Source: Nitratiruptor sp. YY08-10 (lineage in GTDB: Bacteria; Campylobacterota; Campylobacteria; Campylobacterales; Nitratiruptoraceae). Taken from it: a stretch of 64,000 bases of DNA. The stretch covers positions 1,178,001-1,242,000 of the forward strand of contig NZ_AP023057.1 in NCBI RefSeq assembly GCF_016629565.1, in the 5' to 3' direction. Under the pieces are notes generated by a model that saw only the letters and a list, made by a program, of their open reading frames with translations, ran no database searches and was not told where the DNA came from. Below are positions 1 to 8,231 of this stretch, one piece after another. Position 1 is the stretch's first letter. Every line of letters starts with the position of its first letter. The position numbers and the translations under genes were made by a program.

Positions 1-54
1 CTCATCATTGAGTATAATCTTCCAAAAAGTTTGATTATTCGAACACAGGAATGA
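1..54 (+). CDS. C-terminal end of an upstream gene (partial, unidentified)
   Basis: The first 18 codons of the window form an open frame that ends with TGA at 52-54; the last residues read SLIIRTQE. The stop overlaps the AAGGAG ribosome site (54-59) of the next gene, which starts 10 bases later, so the two genes are probably cotranscribed. Seventeen residues are too few to assign a family. It could also be a chance open frame at the window edge. Confidence 0.4.
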   Translation, partial: LIIEYNLPKSLIIRTQE

Positions 55-64
55 AGGAGTTTGT

Positions 65-991
65 TTGGATTATATTATCTTCATTATTTCTATGGCTGCC
101 TTGATCAAAGGAGCCGATTTTATTATCAAAGAGTCTGAAAAGATTGCCCTACATTTTGATATTTCCGAATTCGTCATCGGAGCTACGCTCGTTGCTTTAG
201 GCACGAGTCTACCCGAAATGGCTGCTAGTATAGCAGCCAGCTACAACCATAAAAGCGATCTTGCCATATCCAACGTTATAGGAAGTGTCATCATCAATAT
301 CACTCTCGTATTGGGCATCGTTTTCCTTTTTGCAAAAAAAGTGGTTCCAAAACGTGATATTTTTCAAAAAGATAGCGCATGGGCACTTTTTCCACTTTTT
401 ATGTTCCTAATGGTCTCTTTTGATGGGACAATCTCCTTTGTTGAAGGGCTCTTTTTTCTTGTACTCATGGGAGGGTATCTGCTTTTTCTATCCCAAGAGC
501 CCTCTTTGGTAGCAGAAGAGATAGATGAAGACATCGTCAAAGAAAAATTTGCCTGGATTCCTACGCTGATTCTCCTTTTTGTTGGCTTTGTTATGGTCGT
601 ATATGGCGCAGACTTTGCAGTCGGAAGTGCAAGCCGTATCGCAAGATCATTAGGAGTTTCTGAGTGGCTTATAGGGCTGTTTTTAATCGCCTTTGGAACG
701 AGTCTGCCCGAACTTGTTGTAAGTATCGTAGCAGCAATGAACGATAAAGCCGATATGAGCATTGGAAATATTATCGGATCAAATGTGGCAAACTTCAGTG
801 TCGTTCTTGGAAGCGCTGCCCTAGTCAATCCACTTCATATCGACATCCATACCTATGCTTTTGATATCCTTACTGCCATCATCGCATCTGTTATGCTCAT
901 CTTTATCACAGCTTCGAAACTCTACAACAAATCCGCTGGTATAGTTCTTTTGGCCACATTGGGGGTATTTATCGTCGCCCATCTGCCTTGA
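65..991 (+). CDS. Calcium/sodium antiporter, YrbG-type (CaCA superfamily)
   Basis: A 308-aa inner-membrane antiporter that probably exchanges Ca2+ for Na+ or H+. It has two homologous halves of about five membrane helices each. Each half carries the alpha-repeat signature: GTSLPE at about residues 46-51 followed by a G-S-x(3)-N stretch, and again LIAFGTSLPE in the second half near residue 215. The central loop is acidic (EEIDEDIVKEK), typical of the hydrophilic loop between the halves. The start is TTG at 65, chosen because AAGGAG at 54-59 lies five bases upstream; the ATG at 51 is in another frame. Its last 23 bases overlap the convergent end of the PBP2 gene. Length is normal for the prokaryotic family (300-330 aa). 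Confidence 0.9.
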   Translation: MDYIIFIISMAALIKGADFIIKESEKIALHFDISEFVIGATLVALGTSLPEMAASIAASYNHKSDLAISNVIGSVIINITLVLGIVFLFAKKVVPKRDIFQKDSAWALFPLFMFLMVSFDGTISFVEGLFFLVLMGGYLLFLSQEPSLVAEEIDEDIVKEKFAWIPTLILLFVGFVMVVYGADFAVGSASRIARSLGVSEWLIGLFLIAFGTSLPELVVSIVAAMNDKADMSIGNIIGSNVANFSVVLGSAALVNPLHIDIHTYAFDILTAIIASVMLIFITASKLYNKSAGIVLLATLGVFIVAHLP

Positions 992-2756
992 GATATCCAA
1001 GCTCAATCAACTTATCATAAATTTTTGAAACAATTGGACCTGCAGCGGATCCTCCGTGTCCGCCATGTTCTACAAGCACCGTCACAACGATTTTCGGATC
1101 TTTATATGGTGCATATGTTGTCAACCAGGCATGAGACCTTGAAAAATATTTAAGCTCTTCCTCTTTCATGCGTTTCTTTTCATCTTGAGGAATGGAAACG
1201 ATCTGAGCCGTACCAGTTTTACCTGCAACAACCACCCTGGTTTTCAGTGCGTGAAATGCCGTCCCGTGTGGTGCATTGCACACCTCATACATTCCTCTTT
1301 GCACATATGGCAAAAGCCTCTTTTGCCTTTTTGTCAGCACATCTTCATATTGTGGTTTTACAATATGATCTTGAAACCTTTTCCCAAGATAGGGTTTGGG
1401 AAGTTTGGAAGTTGCCAGCAAAGCGGTATACCGGGCAATCTGCATAGGGGTTACAAGATCATACCCCTGACCTATTGCAGAGACAACGGTCTCTCCCGTA
1501 TACCAAGGCAGATGATATTTTCTCTTTTTCCAATCTTTGTCAGGTATGACTCCGATAAATTCATTGGGCAAATCGATTCCTGTCTTTTTTGAAAAGCCCA
1601 TTTTTCTCAAATCTTTTGCTATCTTATTGATACCAACTCTCAAACTTCCTTCATAAAAATAGACATCACAACTTTCTCTAATAGCATCGATAAGACGCAC
1701 TTCCCCATGTCCGGTCAACTTCCAGCATCGAAACTGTCTTTTGCCAAGTTCAATAGCACCACTACAATAAAAGGGCGTATAAGGAGAAATTTTTCCTGTA
1801 TCCAAAAACGAAAGGGCTACGCCCATTTTGATTGTTGAACCAGGAGGATACAAACCATTCACCAATTTATTTGTGAACGGATGATTGAAATCTGTTATCA
1901 AATCACGCCACGCTTTTCTACTGATACCATTGACAAAAAGATTAAGATCGTACTCTGGATAGCTCCCCGCTGCTAAAATCTCTCCATCGGTTTTCATTAC
2001 AACCACTGCACCGGCTTTGTCATGAAATATCTTTTGGATATCTTTTTGTAAGCGAACATCAATACTGAGGTAGAGATTTCTGTTTTGCACAGGCTTTTTT
2101 TCTTCCAAAACGCCTATCTCTTCATTAAATGCTGTTACTTTAAGCTTTTTATATCCAAGTTCTCCCTCAAGATAGTCGTTATAGTATCGCTCGATACCAC
2201 TTTTGCCGATAATGCCGGTCATTTTTGCAACACGATCTTTTTTTGCCTCCTTTGTATTGGTTCTTGAGACATATCCGATAATGTGAGATGCCACGCTTTT
2301 TAGTGGATAGTATCGTTGAAAAGAGGGTTTGATCAAAATATGTTCATAAAAGGAGAGTTTCGTAAAAAAAGGGAGCATTCTTTGATACTCGATAAAAGGA
2401 ACGACGGTGATGGGATCATGATTGTATGCAGAATTGTATCGTTTGTATCGTTTTTCCATCTTTATTGGATCTTTATCAGGAAAAAAATGGGCAATAGTTT
2501 GCATCAATTTTGTTCTTGATGCTTTATCAAGATGGGGATCGAGAAGAATTTTAAAACCGATTTTATTGATAGCAAGAGGAATACCGTTACGGTCATAAAT
2601 TTCTCCACGAACTGGTAATGTCCATTCCGTTTTGATCATATTCTGTTTCGCCAACGTCTCATAATAGCTGTTTGATTTAATAGCAAGATAATAGACACGC
2701 ACAAGTAGTAAAGCGATAATTGAGAAGAAGAGAAAAAGAACGATTTTAATCCTCAT
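969..2756 (-). CDS. mrdA: Penicillin-binding protein 2 (peptidoglycan D,D-transpeptidase)
   Basis: A 595-aa class B PBP that crosslinks peptidoglycan during elongation, partnered with the SEDS glycosyltransferase RodA encoded at 29371. One N-terminal membrane anchor (about residues 4-25) is followed by a dimerisation domain and the transpeptidase domain. All three active-site motifs are visible: STIK at 307-310 (acylated serine), SCD at 362-364 and KTGT at 514-517. The gene starts inside the last 11 bases of the MreD-position gene, so it is translated as part of the same operon. Length and motifs match PBP2 rather than FtsI. It is the last gene of the long minus-strand run and converges on the antiporter gene. 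Confidence 0.95.
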   Translation of the reverse strand: MRIKIVLFLFFSIIALLLVRVYYLAIKSNSYYETLAKQNMIKTEWTLPVRGEIYDRNGIPLAINKIGFKILLDPHLDKASRTKLMQTIAHFFPDKDPIKMEKRYKRYNSAYNHDPITVVPFIEYQRMLPFFTKLSFYEHILIKPSFQRYYPLKSVASHIIGYVSRTNTKEAKKDRVAKMTGIIGKSGIERYYNDYLEGELGYKKLKVTAFNEEIGVLEEKKPVQNRNLYLSIDVRLQKDIQKIFHDKAGAVVVMKTDGEILAAGSYPEYDLNLFVNGISRKAWRDLITDFNHPFTNKLVNGLYPPGSTIKMGVALSFLDTGKISPYTPFYCSGAIELGKRQFRCWKLTGHGEVRLIDAIRESCDVYFYEGSLRVGINKIAKDLRKMGFSKKTGIDLPNEFIGVIPDKDWKKRKYHLPWYTGETVVSAIGQGYDLVTPMQIARYTALLATSKLPKPYLGKRFQDHIVKPQYEDVLTKRQKRLLPYVQRGMYEVCNAPHGTAFHALKTRVVVAGKTGTAQIVSIPQDEKKRMKEEELKYFSRSHAWLTTYAPYKDPKIVVTVLVEHGGHGGSAAGPIVSKIYDKLIELGYLKADGRR

Positions 2757-3165
2757 ATAAAACCACCAAAATCAAATCTACAAAATAGTAGTAAACGATG
2801 AGATTTGGAAATATTGTGCCATCCATATGTAATGGCGTATGCATAACACGAAGCATAAGAAAAATAGATCCATACAATAAGGTCGTTGCCAACACTTTTT
2901 GACAAATTTGGCATAAAATAAATTTTGCAAAAAAACGGACGAAAAGATAGATTATAAAAAATATTCCAAACAGACTTAAAACAGGCAAATTATGATCTAT
3001 CTCAAAAATATAGATATAGATAGCCCATAGCCACCGCTCCAAATTTGTATCACTGCTGTATATTTTCCAAAACGCCAATGCTAAAAAAGGTGGAAGATAG
3101 ACGTAAATGGTGGTAAAGGGCTCATATAAAAAGAGAAGAAAGAAAGAAACAACAAGATGTATCAA
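2746..3165 (-). CDS. Small multi-pass membrane protein in the MreD position
   Basis: A hydrophobic protein of about 139 residues with four or five predicted membrane helices, encoded directly upstream of mrdA and overlapping it by 11 bases. In many bacteria this slot holds mreD, and the length and hydrophobicity fit an MreD-like elongasome protein, but sequence identity cannot be confirmed by eye. Start choice: the frame is open to 3234 with ATG codons at 3234 and 3198, but a TTG at 3165 overlaps the GNAT stop codon (TTGA) and places the first residues just before the first helix. That coupling pattern recurs through this operon, so it is preferred. No clear Shine-Dalgarno decides it. Confidence 0.6.
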   Translation of the reverse strand: MIHLVVSFFLLFLYEPFTTIYVYLPPFLALAFWKIYSSDTNLERWLWAIYIYIFEIDHNLPVLSLFGIFFIIYLFVRFFAKFILCQICQKVLATTLLYGSIFLMLRVMHTPLHMDGTIFPNLIVYYYFVDLILVVLYED

Positions 3166-3629
3166 CCAAGATCGATCATCATTGCCACTTCGTTGCATAT
3201 AGGAAAATGTTTGCATTTTATACAATCTTGCCATATTTTGTGTTCGGGAACATCCTCTTTGTTAATTTCATAAAAACCTATTTTTTGAAAAAACTCTTTA
3301 TTGTACGTAAGTGAAAGTATCTTTTTGACTTTTAGAAATTTGCCTTCTTTGATCGCCTTTTCAACCAGTGCTTTTCCAATACCTTTTCCTTGATACACTC
3401 TTGAAACCACTAAACTTCTGATTTCAGCCAATGTTTTACTATGAATATGCAAAGCCACATATCCTATGATATTCTTGTCGGTCTTTGCAACAGTATATGA
3501 ACGAATATTTGTAGCTATCTCATCATCGCTTCTTGGAAGAATAATCCCCTCTTTTACATATGGTTCCACCAGCTTTTGCATATCGTCAATATCTAAAAGC
3601 GTCGGTTTACAGTAGTGAATCTTTTCCAA
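3162..3629 (-). CDS. GNAT-family N-acetyltransferase, short ArgA-like type with C-terminal Cys cluster
   Basis: A 155-aa acetyltransferase. The acetyl-CoA binding loop is visible as QGKGIG (about residues 82-87), following the beta-4 segment AEIRSLVVS. The overall pattern (EGIILPRS near residue 30, KKILSLTYN, FFQKIGF) resembles the short stand-alone N-acetylglutamate synthases that start arginine synthesis in several phyla, so that role is likely but not proven. Unusual for GNATs, the C-terminus carries C-x2-C-x5-C (CIKCKHFPIC), which could bind metal. The gene overlaps engB by 23 bases and the downstream membrane-protein gene by 4 bases or more, consistent with translational coupling. Confidence 0.75.
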   Translation of the reverse strand: MEKIHYCKPTLLDIDDMQKLVEPYVKEGIILPRSDDEIATNIRSYTVAKTDKNIIGYVALHIHSKTLAEIRSLVVSRVYQGKGIGKALVEKAIKEGKFLKVKKILSLTYNKEFFQKIGFYEINKEDVPEHKIWQDCIKCKHFPICNEVAMMIDLG

Positions 3630-4215
3630 ATATATGCTCCAAAATTTTGCGTTTTAGCTCTTCTATCCCTTTTTTTGTCACATTAGAAATCAAAAGTGCG
3701 TCGGGATATCGCTTTTTTAACGCCGCCAACTCTTTTTGCTTCAATTTATCCGCTTTTGTAAAAACTTCAATAACAATTTGATCTTTTTTTTTGATGCTTT
3801 GCAAAAACGCTCTAGTTTGATCATCTATACTCATTGATGGATGTCTCGCATCAATCAGATGAACAAATACTCGAATAGCATCTCTATTGGCCAGAAACTG
3901 CGTCAGATGTTTTTGCCACTCATTCTTTAAACTTTTACTGGCTTTCGCATAACCGTAACCTGGCAGATCCACAAACCGAAGAGGAAACCGTTGCTCATCT
4001 ATTTTGTATTCAACATCAAAAAAGTTAATTAATTTTGTTTTTCCCGGTGTAGCAGAACTTTTTGCAAGATTTTTTCTATCAGTCAAAGCATTCAGTAAAG
4101 AACTTTTCCCTACATTGCTTCTTCCAAGAAACGCCACTTCACTCATACTGGCAGGTGGGGCCTGCTTGATTGTCGGCGCAGAAGTTACAAACTTGGAAGC
4201 AACGGGACGAATCAT
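3607..4215 (-). CDS. engB: Ribosome biogenesis GTPase YsxC/EngB
   Basis: A 202-aa cytosolic TrmE-Era-class GTPase required for assembly of the large ribosomal subunit. The G1 P-loop GRSNVGKSS is near residues 32-40, switch I carries the threonine in the SSATPGKT segment, G3 is DLPGYGYA near residue 83, G4 is TKADK near residue 153 and G5 is within LLISNVTKKG. Length is normal for the family. It starts by overlapping the lptA stop by 4 bases (ATGA) and ends inside the GNAT gene. Confidence 0.95.
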   Translation of the reverse strand: MIRPVASKFVTSAPTIKQAPPASMSEVAFLGRSNVGKSSLLNALTDRKNLAKSSATPGKTKLINFFDVEYKIDEQRFPLRFVDLPGYGYAKASKSLKNEWQKHLTQFLANRDAIRVFVHLIDARHPSMSIDDQTRAFLQSIKKKDQIVIEVFTKADKLKQKELAALKKRYPDALLISNVTKKGIEELKRKILEHIFGKDSLL

Positions 4216-4670
4216 TTTTCCTCAATATTCAGGATCATCTTCACAGGTCTCTTTTTTGTTCCTGCTACATTGACTTTTGATGCAATGAGATCGAGATAAA
4301 TTTTGTCTCCATACACCTCTTTTTTATCCGGATAGGTAACTACATGGACATTGTCAAAAAATTGATATACCTTTTTATTTGGATAATAAACCAGTTTTTT
4401 ACATTTCCCTTTATACTCTTTATTCTTTTGATCAAAAAGATCAAAACGTACATTATCGATAGCGACAAATTTTATAGGTTTTTTCTGTTTATTAAAATAG
4501 ACAAAAAGCTTTTCAGCCCACAGTCGATTTTTTCCTCTTTTGACCTGTACATTCCCGAGAAATTTCGATATCAGTTCGTTTTCACTTGCTTCAAATTTCT
4601 GTGAAGTAATCTCTATCTCTTGAGCAAACAGGATAAGAGAAACAGACAGTACTAATAAGATCTTTTTCAT
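4212..4670 (-). CDS. lptA: LPS transport periplasmic protein LptA (OstA-like)
   Basis: A 152-aa exported protein with a signal peptide (MKKILLVLSVSLILFAQE, cleavage near residue 16) followed by a single OstA/LptA beta-jellyroll domain. It has the repeating strand pattern typical of the family: ITSQKFEASENELISKF, then NVQVKRGKNRLWAEKL, then VHVVTYPDKKEVYGDKI. It would carry lipopolysaccharide across the periplasm between LptC and LptD. Its position right after lptC and kdsC supports the call. It overlaps lptC by 4 bases and engB by 4 bases. Confidence 0.85.
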   Translation of the reverse strand: MKKILLVLSVSLILFAQEIEITSQKFEASENELISKFLGNVQVKRGKNRLWAEKLFVYFNKQKKPIKFVAIDNVRFDLFDQKNKEYKGKCKKLVYYPNKKVYQFFDNVHVVTYPDKKEVYGDKIYLDLIASKVNVAGTKKRPVKMILNIEEK

Positions 4671-5167
4671 TCTTCACTCTTTATAATCGCTTTTACTTTC
4701 TTTGACCAAATTCTACCAAGTTTTTTATTAACTTTAAGTTCTTTTCCAAAAATCGTATATTTTTGTGACACTATCACAAACGGTGCATCAACGTTCAAAA
4801 TCTCTTTTTGTATATCATAATGGGCTTTTGAACTTTTCAAAGTATACTCTTTTCCCTGATAAACGATTTTTTCAAAAAGATCGATACTGTTTGTGTCTTG
4901 GTGAAATATACCTTTAAGAGCCGTTATCTTTTCCCCATTGCGATGTGCTACCGGTTGTAACACCTCTATCTCTTTTGGTCTTTTGATACCTTTTTTACCA
5001 TATAAAACAAATGAGCTTCCATCTGTTGCAAAAGAGCGATACAAAAAGTCATAAAAAACCACACTTTCCTGTGTGCTTGGTCGCACCTCATAGGTAAAAG
5101 GTTTAAAAAAAATGAACCATATAAAAAGATAACCAACGATGAAGCCTAGAAACAAAAAGTATCGCAA
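4667..5167 (-). CDS. lptC: LPS export protein LptC-like
   Basis: A 166-aa bitopic protein: one N-terminal membrane helix (about residues 3-22) and a periplasmic beta-rich domain. The domain strands (ALKGIFHQDTNSIDLFEKIVYQ, then LKSSKAHYDIQKEILNV) show the alternating pattern of the LptC/LptA fold. It would hand lipopolysaccharide from the LptBFG transporter to LptA, encoded next. Sequence conservation in this family is weak, so the call rests on topology, strand pattern and the kdsC-lptC-lptA gene order. Confidence 0.8.
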   Translation of the reverse strand: MRYFLFLGFIVGYLFIWFIFFKPFTYEVRPSTQESVVFYDFLYRSFATDGSSFVLYGKKGIKRPKEIEVLQPVAHRNGEKITALKGIFHQDTNSIDLFEKIVYQGKEYTLKSSKAHYDIQKEILNVDAPFVIVSQKYTIFGKELKVNKKLGRIWSKKVKAIIKSEE

Positions 5168-5668
5168 TCACTCTCCTATCCAAAAAGAGAGATACTCCTC
5201 ATACAGTCCCTCCTGTTGAAGCAGATATTCGATCATTTCACGCACAGCACCTTTTCCACCGCCTTTTGACAGGACCACATCTACATTTTCTTTAATAAAA
5301 TCGATTGCATCTACAGGTGCGAAAGAAAGCCCTGTTAGTTTCAACAATCTATAATCATTCAGATCATCTCCTATTGCAGCAACATTCTCAAGTGGAATAG
5401 AAAGTTTTTGACACAATTCAAAAAGCTTCTCTTCTTTACGCTGTACTCGTTGATAGAGATACGGTATACCAAGTTCTTTCGCCCTATACTCTACTATTTT
5501 TGATGTTCTTCCTGTAATAATTGCAACTTTTTTCCCAAGTCTCAGCCATTGAACGATCGCAAAACCGTCTTTGACGTTAAAGCTTTTAGCTTCATCCAAT
5601 GCATTTGTATAGGTGATCGAGCCATCTGTCATGCATCCGTCTACATCGAGCACCAAAAGCTCAATCAT
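5168..5668 (-). CDS. kdsC: 3-deoxy-D-manno-octulosonate 8-phosphate phosphatase KdsC
   Basis: A 166-aa HAD-family phosphatase that releases Kdo from Kdo-8-phosphate for lipid A core synthesis. Motif I, LDVDGCMTDG, holds the nucleophile D8 and D10. Motif II is ITGR near residue 52. Motif IV is AAIGDDLND near residue 117, with K-G-G-x-G-A-V-R-E near the C-terminus as in KdsC proteins. It lacks a cap domain, as the tetrameric C0-type enzymes do. It overlaps the hisB stop by 4 bases and abuts lptC. Confidence 0.93.
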   Translation of the reverse strand: MIELLVLDVDGCMTDGSITYTNALDEAKSFNVKDGFAIVQWLRLGKKVAIITGRTSKIVEYRAKELGIPYLYQRVQRKEEKLFELCQKLSIPLENVAAIGDDLNDYRLLKLTGLSFAPVDAIDFIKENVDVVLSKGGGKGAVREMIEYLLQQEGLYEEYLSFWIGE

Positions 5669-6243
5669 AAAACGCCCTTCGTACTCGGCATACCCGCTCT
5701 TTTGTCTTCTGCAAGTGCACGTCTAAGAGCAACAGCTAATGCTTTGAAAGAAGCTTCGGCAAGATGGTGCCTGTTTTTGCCTCTTTTTTGGACGATATGG
5801 GCAGTTATCCTAGCATTAAAGACAAAAGCTCGGAAAAACTCTTCAATAAGTTCTGCATCAAACCGGCCAATTGTTCCATCAATATCAACCTCATAGACCA
5901 AAAAAGGCCTATTGGAAAGGTCTATTGCACACTCTACCGCACTCTCATCCATGACAATCACCGCATCACCAAAACGCTCTTTGTTCTGGATAGGAAAAAC
6001 AGACTGGTGGAAGGCCTGTCCAAGAACAATCCCAACATCTTCCACGCTGTGGTGGAAATCGACATGAATATCCCCTTTGCAGACAAGATTAATGTCAAAA
6101 CGTGCATGTTTTGCAAAGGATTCGAGCATGTGATCGAAAAAGCCAATACCAGTTTCAATATTTGCTATACCTGTTCCGTTCACTTCCAATTCAACGACAA
6201 TATCTGTCTCTTTTGTCTGCCTCTGTATTTTAATCATTTCCAT
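5665..6243 (-). CDS. hisB: Imidazoleglycerol-phosphate dehydratase
   Basis: A 192-aa monofunctional enzyme for step 6 of histidine biosynthesis, converting imidazole-glycerol phosphate to imidazole-acetol phosphate. The manganese-binding motifs are present: FFDHM near residue 34, DFHHSVEDVGI near residue 63, and HHLAEASFKA near residue 163. It lacks the histidinol-phosphatase domain that is fused in E. coli HisB. It overlaps rlpA upstream by 14 bases and kdsC downstream by 4 bases. No other his gene is nearby, so it lies apart from any his operon. Confidence 0.95.
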   Translation of the reverse strand: MEMIKIQRQTKETDIVVELEVNGTGIANIETGIGFFDHMLESFAKHARFDINLVCKGDIHVDFHHSVEDVGIVLGQAFHQSVFPIQNKERFGDAVIVMDESAVECAIDLSNRPFLVYEVDIDGTIGRFDAELIEEFFRAFVFNARITAHIVQKRGKNRHHLAEASFKALAVALRRALAEDKRAGMPSTKGVL

Positions 6244-7012
6244 TCCTTATGATGAATGCACCTGGATACAACCCTTGTGCAATGAAATCTCGTGCCTCTT
6301 TTTCACTACGAAATCCTGTAAGCCATACCCGATAGAGTGGTAAGCCATCCACATAAAATTTTTTGATCACCGCTTTGTATCTTCCTTGTACCAATATATT
6401 GCGATCCCGTGTGATTTTTGCACCTTGATATCGTCTAAACGATCCGATCTGCACTGCAAAATTGTTTAAAACAACCTTTCTTTTCGGGATACCTGGCAAA
6501 TTTTCCACTTTCCCGCCAAATCCAAGGACCTCCAGTTCTACCGGAGCCGTACCGGTTTTGATCATGTCTATTTTTTTCGCCGCACTGTAAGAAAGATCAA
6601 TGATTCTATTGCCGACAAATGGACCTCTATCGTTGATGCGTACCACTGTGCTTTTCCCGTTATTGAGATTTGTCACTCGTACCATCGTATTCATAGGAAG
6701 TGTCTTATGGGCTGCTGTATACTCATACATGTTATAGGTTTCACCATTACTTGTTTTTTTCCCATGAAAATTTGGACCATACCAACTTGCAATCCCTCGA
6801 TATTTTGTCCCAACTTCTACGACAGTGGGATAGTACCGCACACCATTAACGACATAGGGACGCATTGTCGCCCGATGCACAGAAGGAGAATTATTGATTT
6901 TACCGTAACTGGTATGATAGGTTGTATAGGACAGATTGGAAACACTCTCACCGCACCCTGCAAACAAAAGCATAAAAATGAAGAAAAAAAGGTATTTAAT
7001 TATAAATGACAA
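6230..7012 (-). CDS. rlpA: Septal-ring lytic transglycosylase RlpA family lipoprotein
   Basis: A 260-aa outer-membrane lipoprotein. The lipobox LFAGC puts the lipidated cysteine at about residue 20. A double-psi beta-barrel domain follows (about residues 65-160) with RGIASWYGPNFHGKKTSNGE and the RINDRGPFVGNRIIDLS segment, which includes the catalytic-type Asp. A C-terminal SPOR-like domain (about 185-258) begins at NFAVQIGSF and would bind denuded glycan strands. In Pseudomonas RlpA cleaves glycan strands lacking stem peptides. The TTG start lies within the last 17 bases of mltD, so the two wall hydrolases are coupled. Confidence 0.9.
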   Translation of the reverse strand: MSFIIKYLFFFIFMLLFAGCGESVSNLSYTTYHTSYGKINNSPSVHRATMRPYVVNGVRYYPTVVEVGTKYRGIASWYGPNFHGKKTSNGETYNMYEYTAAHKTLPMNTMVRVTNLNNGKSTVVRINDRGPFVGNRIIDLSYSAAKKIDMIKTGTAPVELEVLGFGGKVENLPGIPKRKVVLNNFAVQIGSFRRYQGAKITRDRNILVQGRYKAVIKKFYVDGLPLYRVWLTGFRSEKEARDFIAQGLYPGAFIIRNGND

Positions 7013-8207
7013 GTGTCTCTCCTATGCGAAGTCTGCTATCTCTTTTTTTATTCCACTGCTTTATTTTATGTGCGGTCACACCAAACTTTTTTGCAATGAA
7101 ACTCAATGTATCACCCTTTTTGACTCTGTATACTCTTTTTTTGACAATTTTCTTAGGAATCGGCACTATCAGCTTTTGTCCAATTCGGATAATACTTCGT
7201 TTTAAATTGTTAAAACGCTTCAACATCGATACTTTCACCCCATATGTTCTTGCAATTTTATAGAGCGATTCCCCTTTTTTCACCCGATGGGTCAAAAATC
7301 CCTCTGTGAAATTGGACGGTTTATAATAGCGCTTAAAATCGTTATATTTCATTCGTGGAATGTAAATGGTGTATTTTTGAACATCGGGTGGAGTAAAAGC
7401 TCTTTTAAGATGGGGGTTGAGCTCTTTAAGATAGTTGTAATTGAGTCGTATGGAGTCGCTGATATATCCAAGAAGTTCTGCACCTTTTACTTGTACGGGA
7501 ATCACATCATACTCTTCACCTCGAAGCAAAATATAGGCCAAATCAGCATTGAGCTGATATCTCGCATCGTTTGCCATCAATGCCAACATGACTATTTTGT
7601 AGATATAACGCCTACTCTCTTTTGGAAGATAGCGCTTTTTCGGATCGATCAAGGTTACAATATCATCCGTCCCGGCTCTTTTTATCGCTCTTAAAACCCG
7701 ACCTTCGCCACAATTGTATGCCAATGCGGCAAGATACCATTTTCCAAATATCGTATGGAGATGTTTGAGATATTTGATGGCCGCATTCGTTGATTTGTAA
7801 GGATCTTTTCTCTCATCAACAAACTCATCGACTCTGAGTCCAAATTTTTTAGCTGTTGCCGGCATAAACTGCCATAACCCTATCGCTTTCTTTCTCGATT
7901 TTGCATGAATGGCAAAACCCGATTCTGCCAGAGCCATAAATAAAAATACATCGGGAATGTTTTGTGCATTGATAATTTTGATAAGGTCCGGCACAAAGTA
8001 GGTTTCTACTCTGGAAACATCAAAAAAATGGGAATTTCGATACCGTTTGAACTCCTGTTGGATTGCATGAAAATTTTTTGTATAGATAAAGTGTTGAGGA
8101 ATATCGAGACTTTGCAGTACATGACTGTAAATAGCTGTATTTTTGTTGAAATTCAAAGAGGCGAAACTGATACTCAGTATGAAAAAAAGTGTGAAAACAA
8201 AACGCAT
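6996..8207 (-). CDS. mltD: Membrane-bound lytic murein transglycosylase D with two LysM domains
   Basis: A 403-aa exported enzyme that cleaves glycan strands to 1,6-anhydro ends. A signal peptide (residues 1-16) precedes a goose-lysozyme-like SLT domain: the catalytic glutamate is in FMALAESGFA near residue 94, followed by GLWQFMPATAKKFGL, AAIKYL and AALAYNCGEGRV. Two LysM repeats occupy the C-terminus (about residues 308-352 and 359-403), each starting YRVKKGDTL or THRVKKGES-like. E. coli MltD is a lipoprotein; here no lipobox is evident. A minus-strand TATAAT at 8226-8231 and the AAAAGGAG site upstream of the ATG suggest this gene has its own promoter inside the end of tatD. Confidence 0.92.
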   Translation of the reverse strand: MRFVFTLFFILSISFASLNFNKNTAIYSHVLQSLDIPQHFIYTKNFHAIQQEFKRYRNSHFFDVSRVETYFVPDLIKIINAQNIPDVFLFMALAESGFAIHAKSRKKAIGLWQFMPATAKKFGLRVDEFVDERKDPYKSTNAAIKYLKHLHTIFGKWYLAALAYNCGEGRVLRAIKRAGTDDIVTLIDPKKRYLPKESRRYIYKIVMLALMANDARYQLNADLAYILLRGEEYDVIPVQVKGAELLGYISDSIRLNYNYLKELNPHLKRAFTPPDVQKYTIYIPRMKYNDFKRYYKPSNFTEGFLTHRVKKGESLYKIARTYGVKVSMLKRFNNLKRSIIRIGQKLIVPIPKKIVKKRVYRVKKGDTLSFIAKKFGVTAHKIKQWNKKRDSRLRIGETLVIYN

Positions 8208-8225
8208 TCTTCTCCTTTTAGCGCT

Positions 8226-8231
8226 ATTATA
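8226..8231 (-). promoter_or_regulatory. -10 element for mltD and downstream wall/LPS genes
   Basis: On the minus strand the hexamer TATAAT lies 19 bases upstream of the mltD ATG, overlapping the end of tatD, with AAAAGGAG between it and the start. No convincing -35 hexamer is seen, which is usual for sigma-70 promoters of Campylobacterota. Confidence 0.55.

Noticed and set aside
5764-6252. 162-aa plus-strand frame antisense to hisB
   Set aside because: No family pattern or RBS, and the opposite strand encodes an unmistakable HisB.
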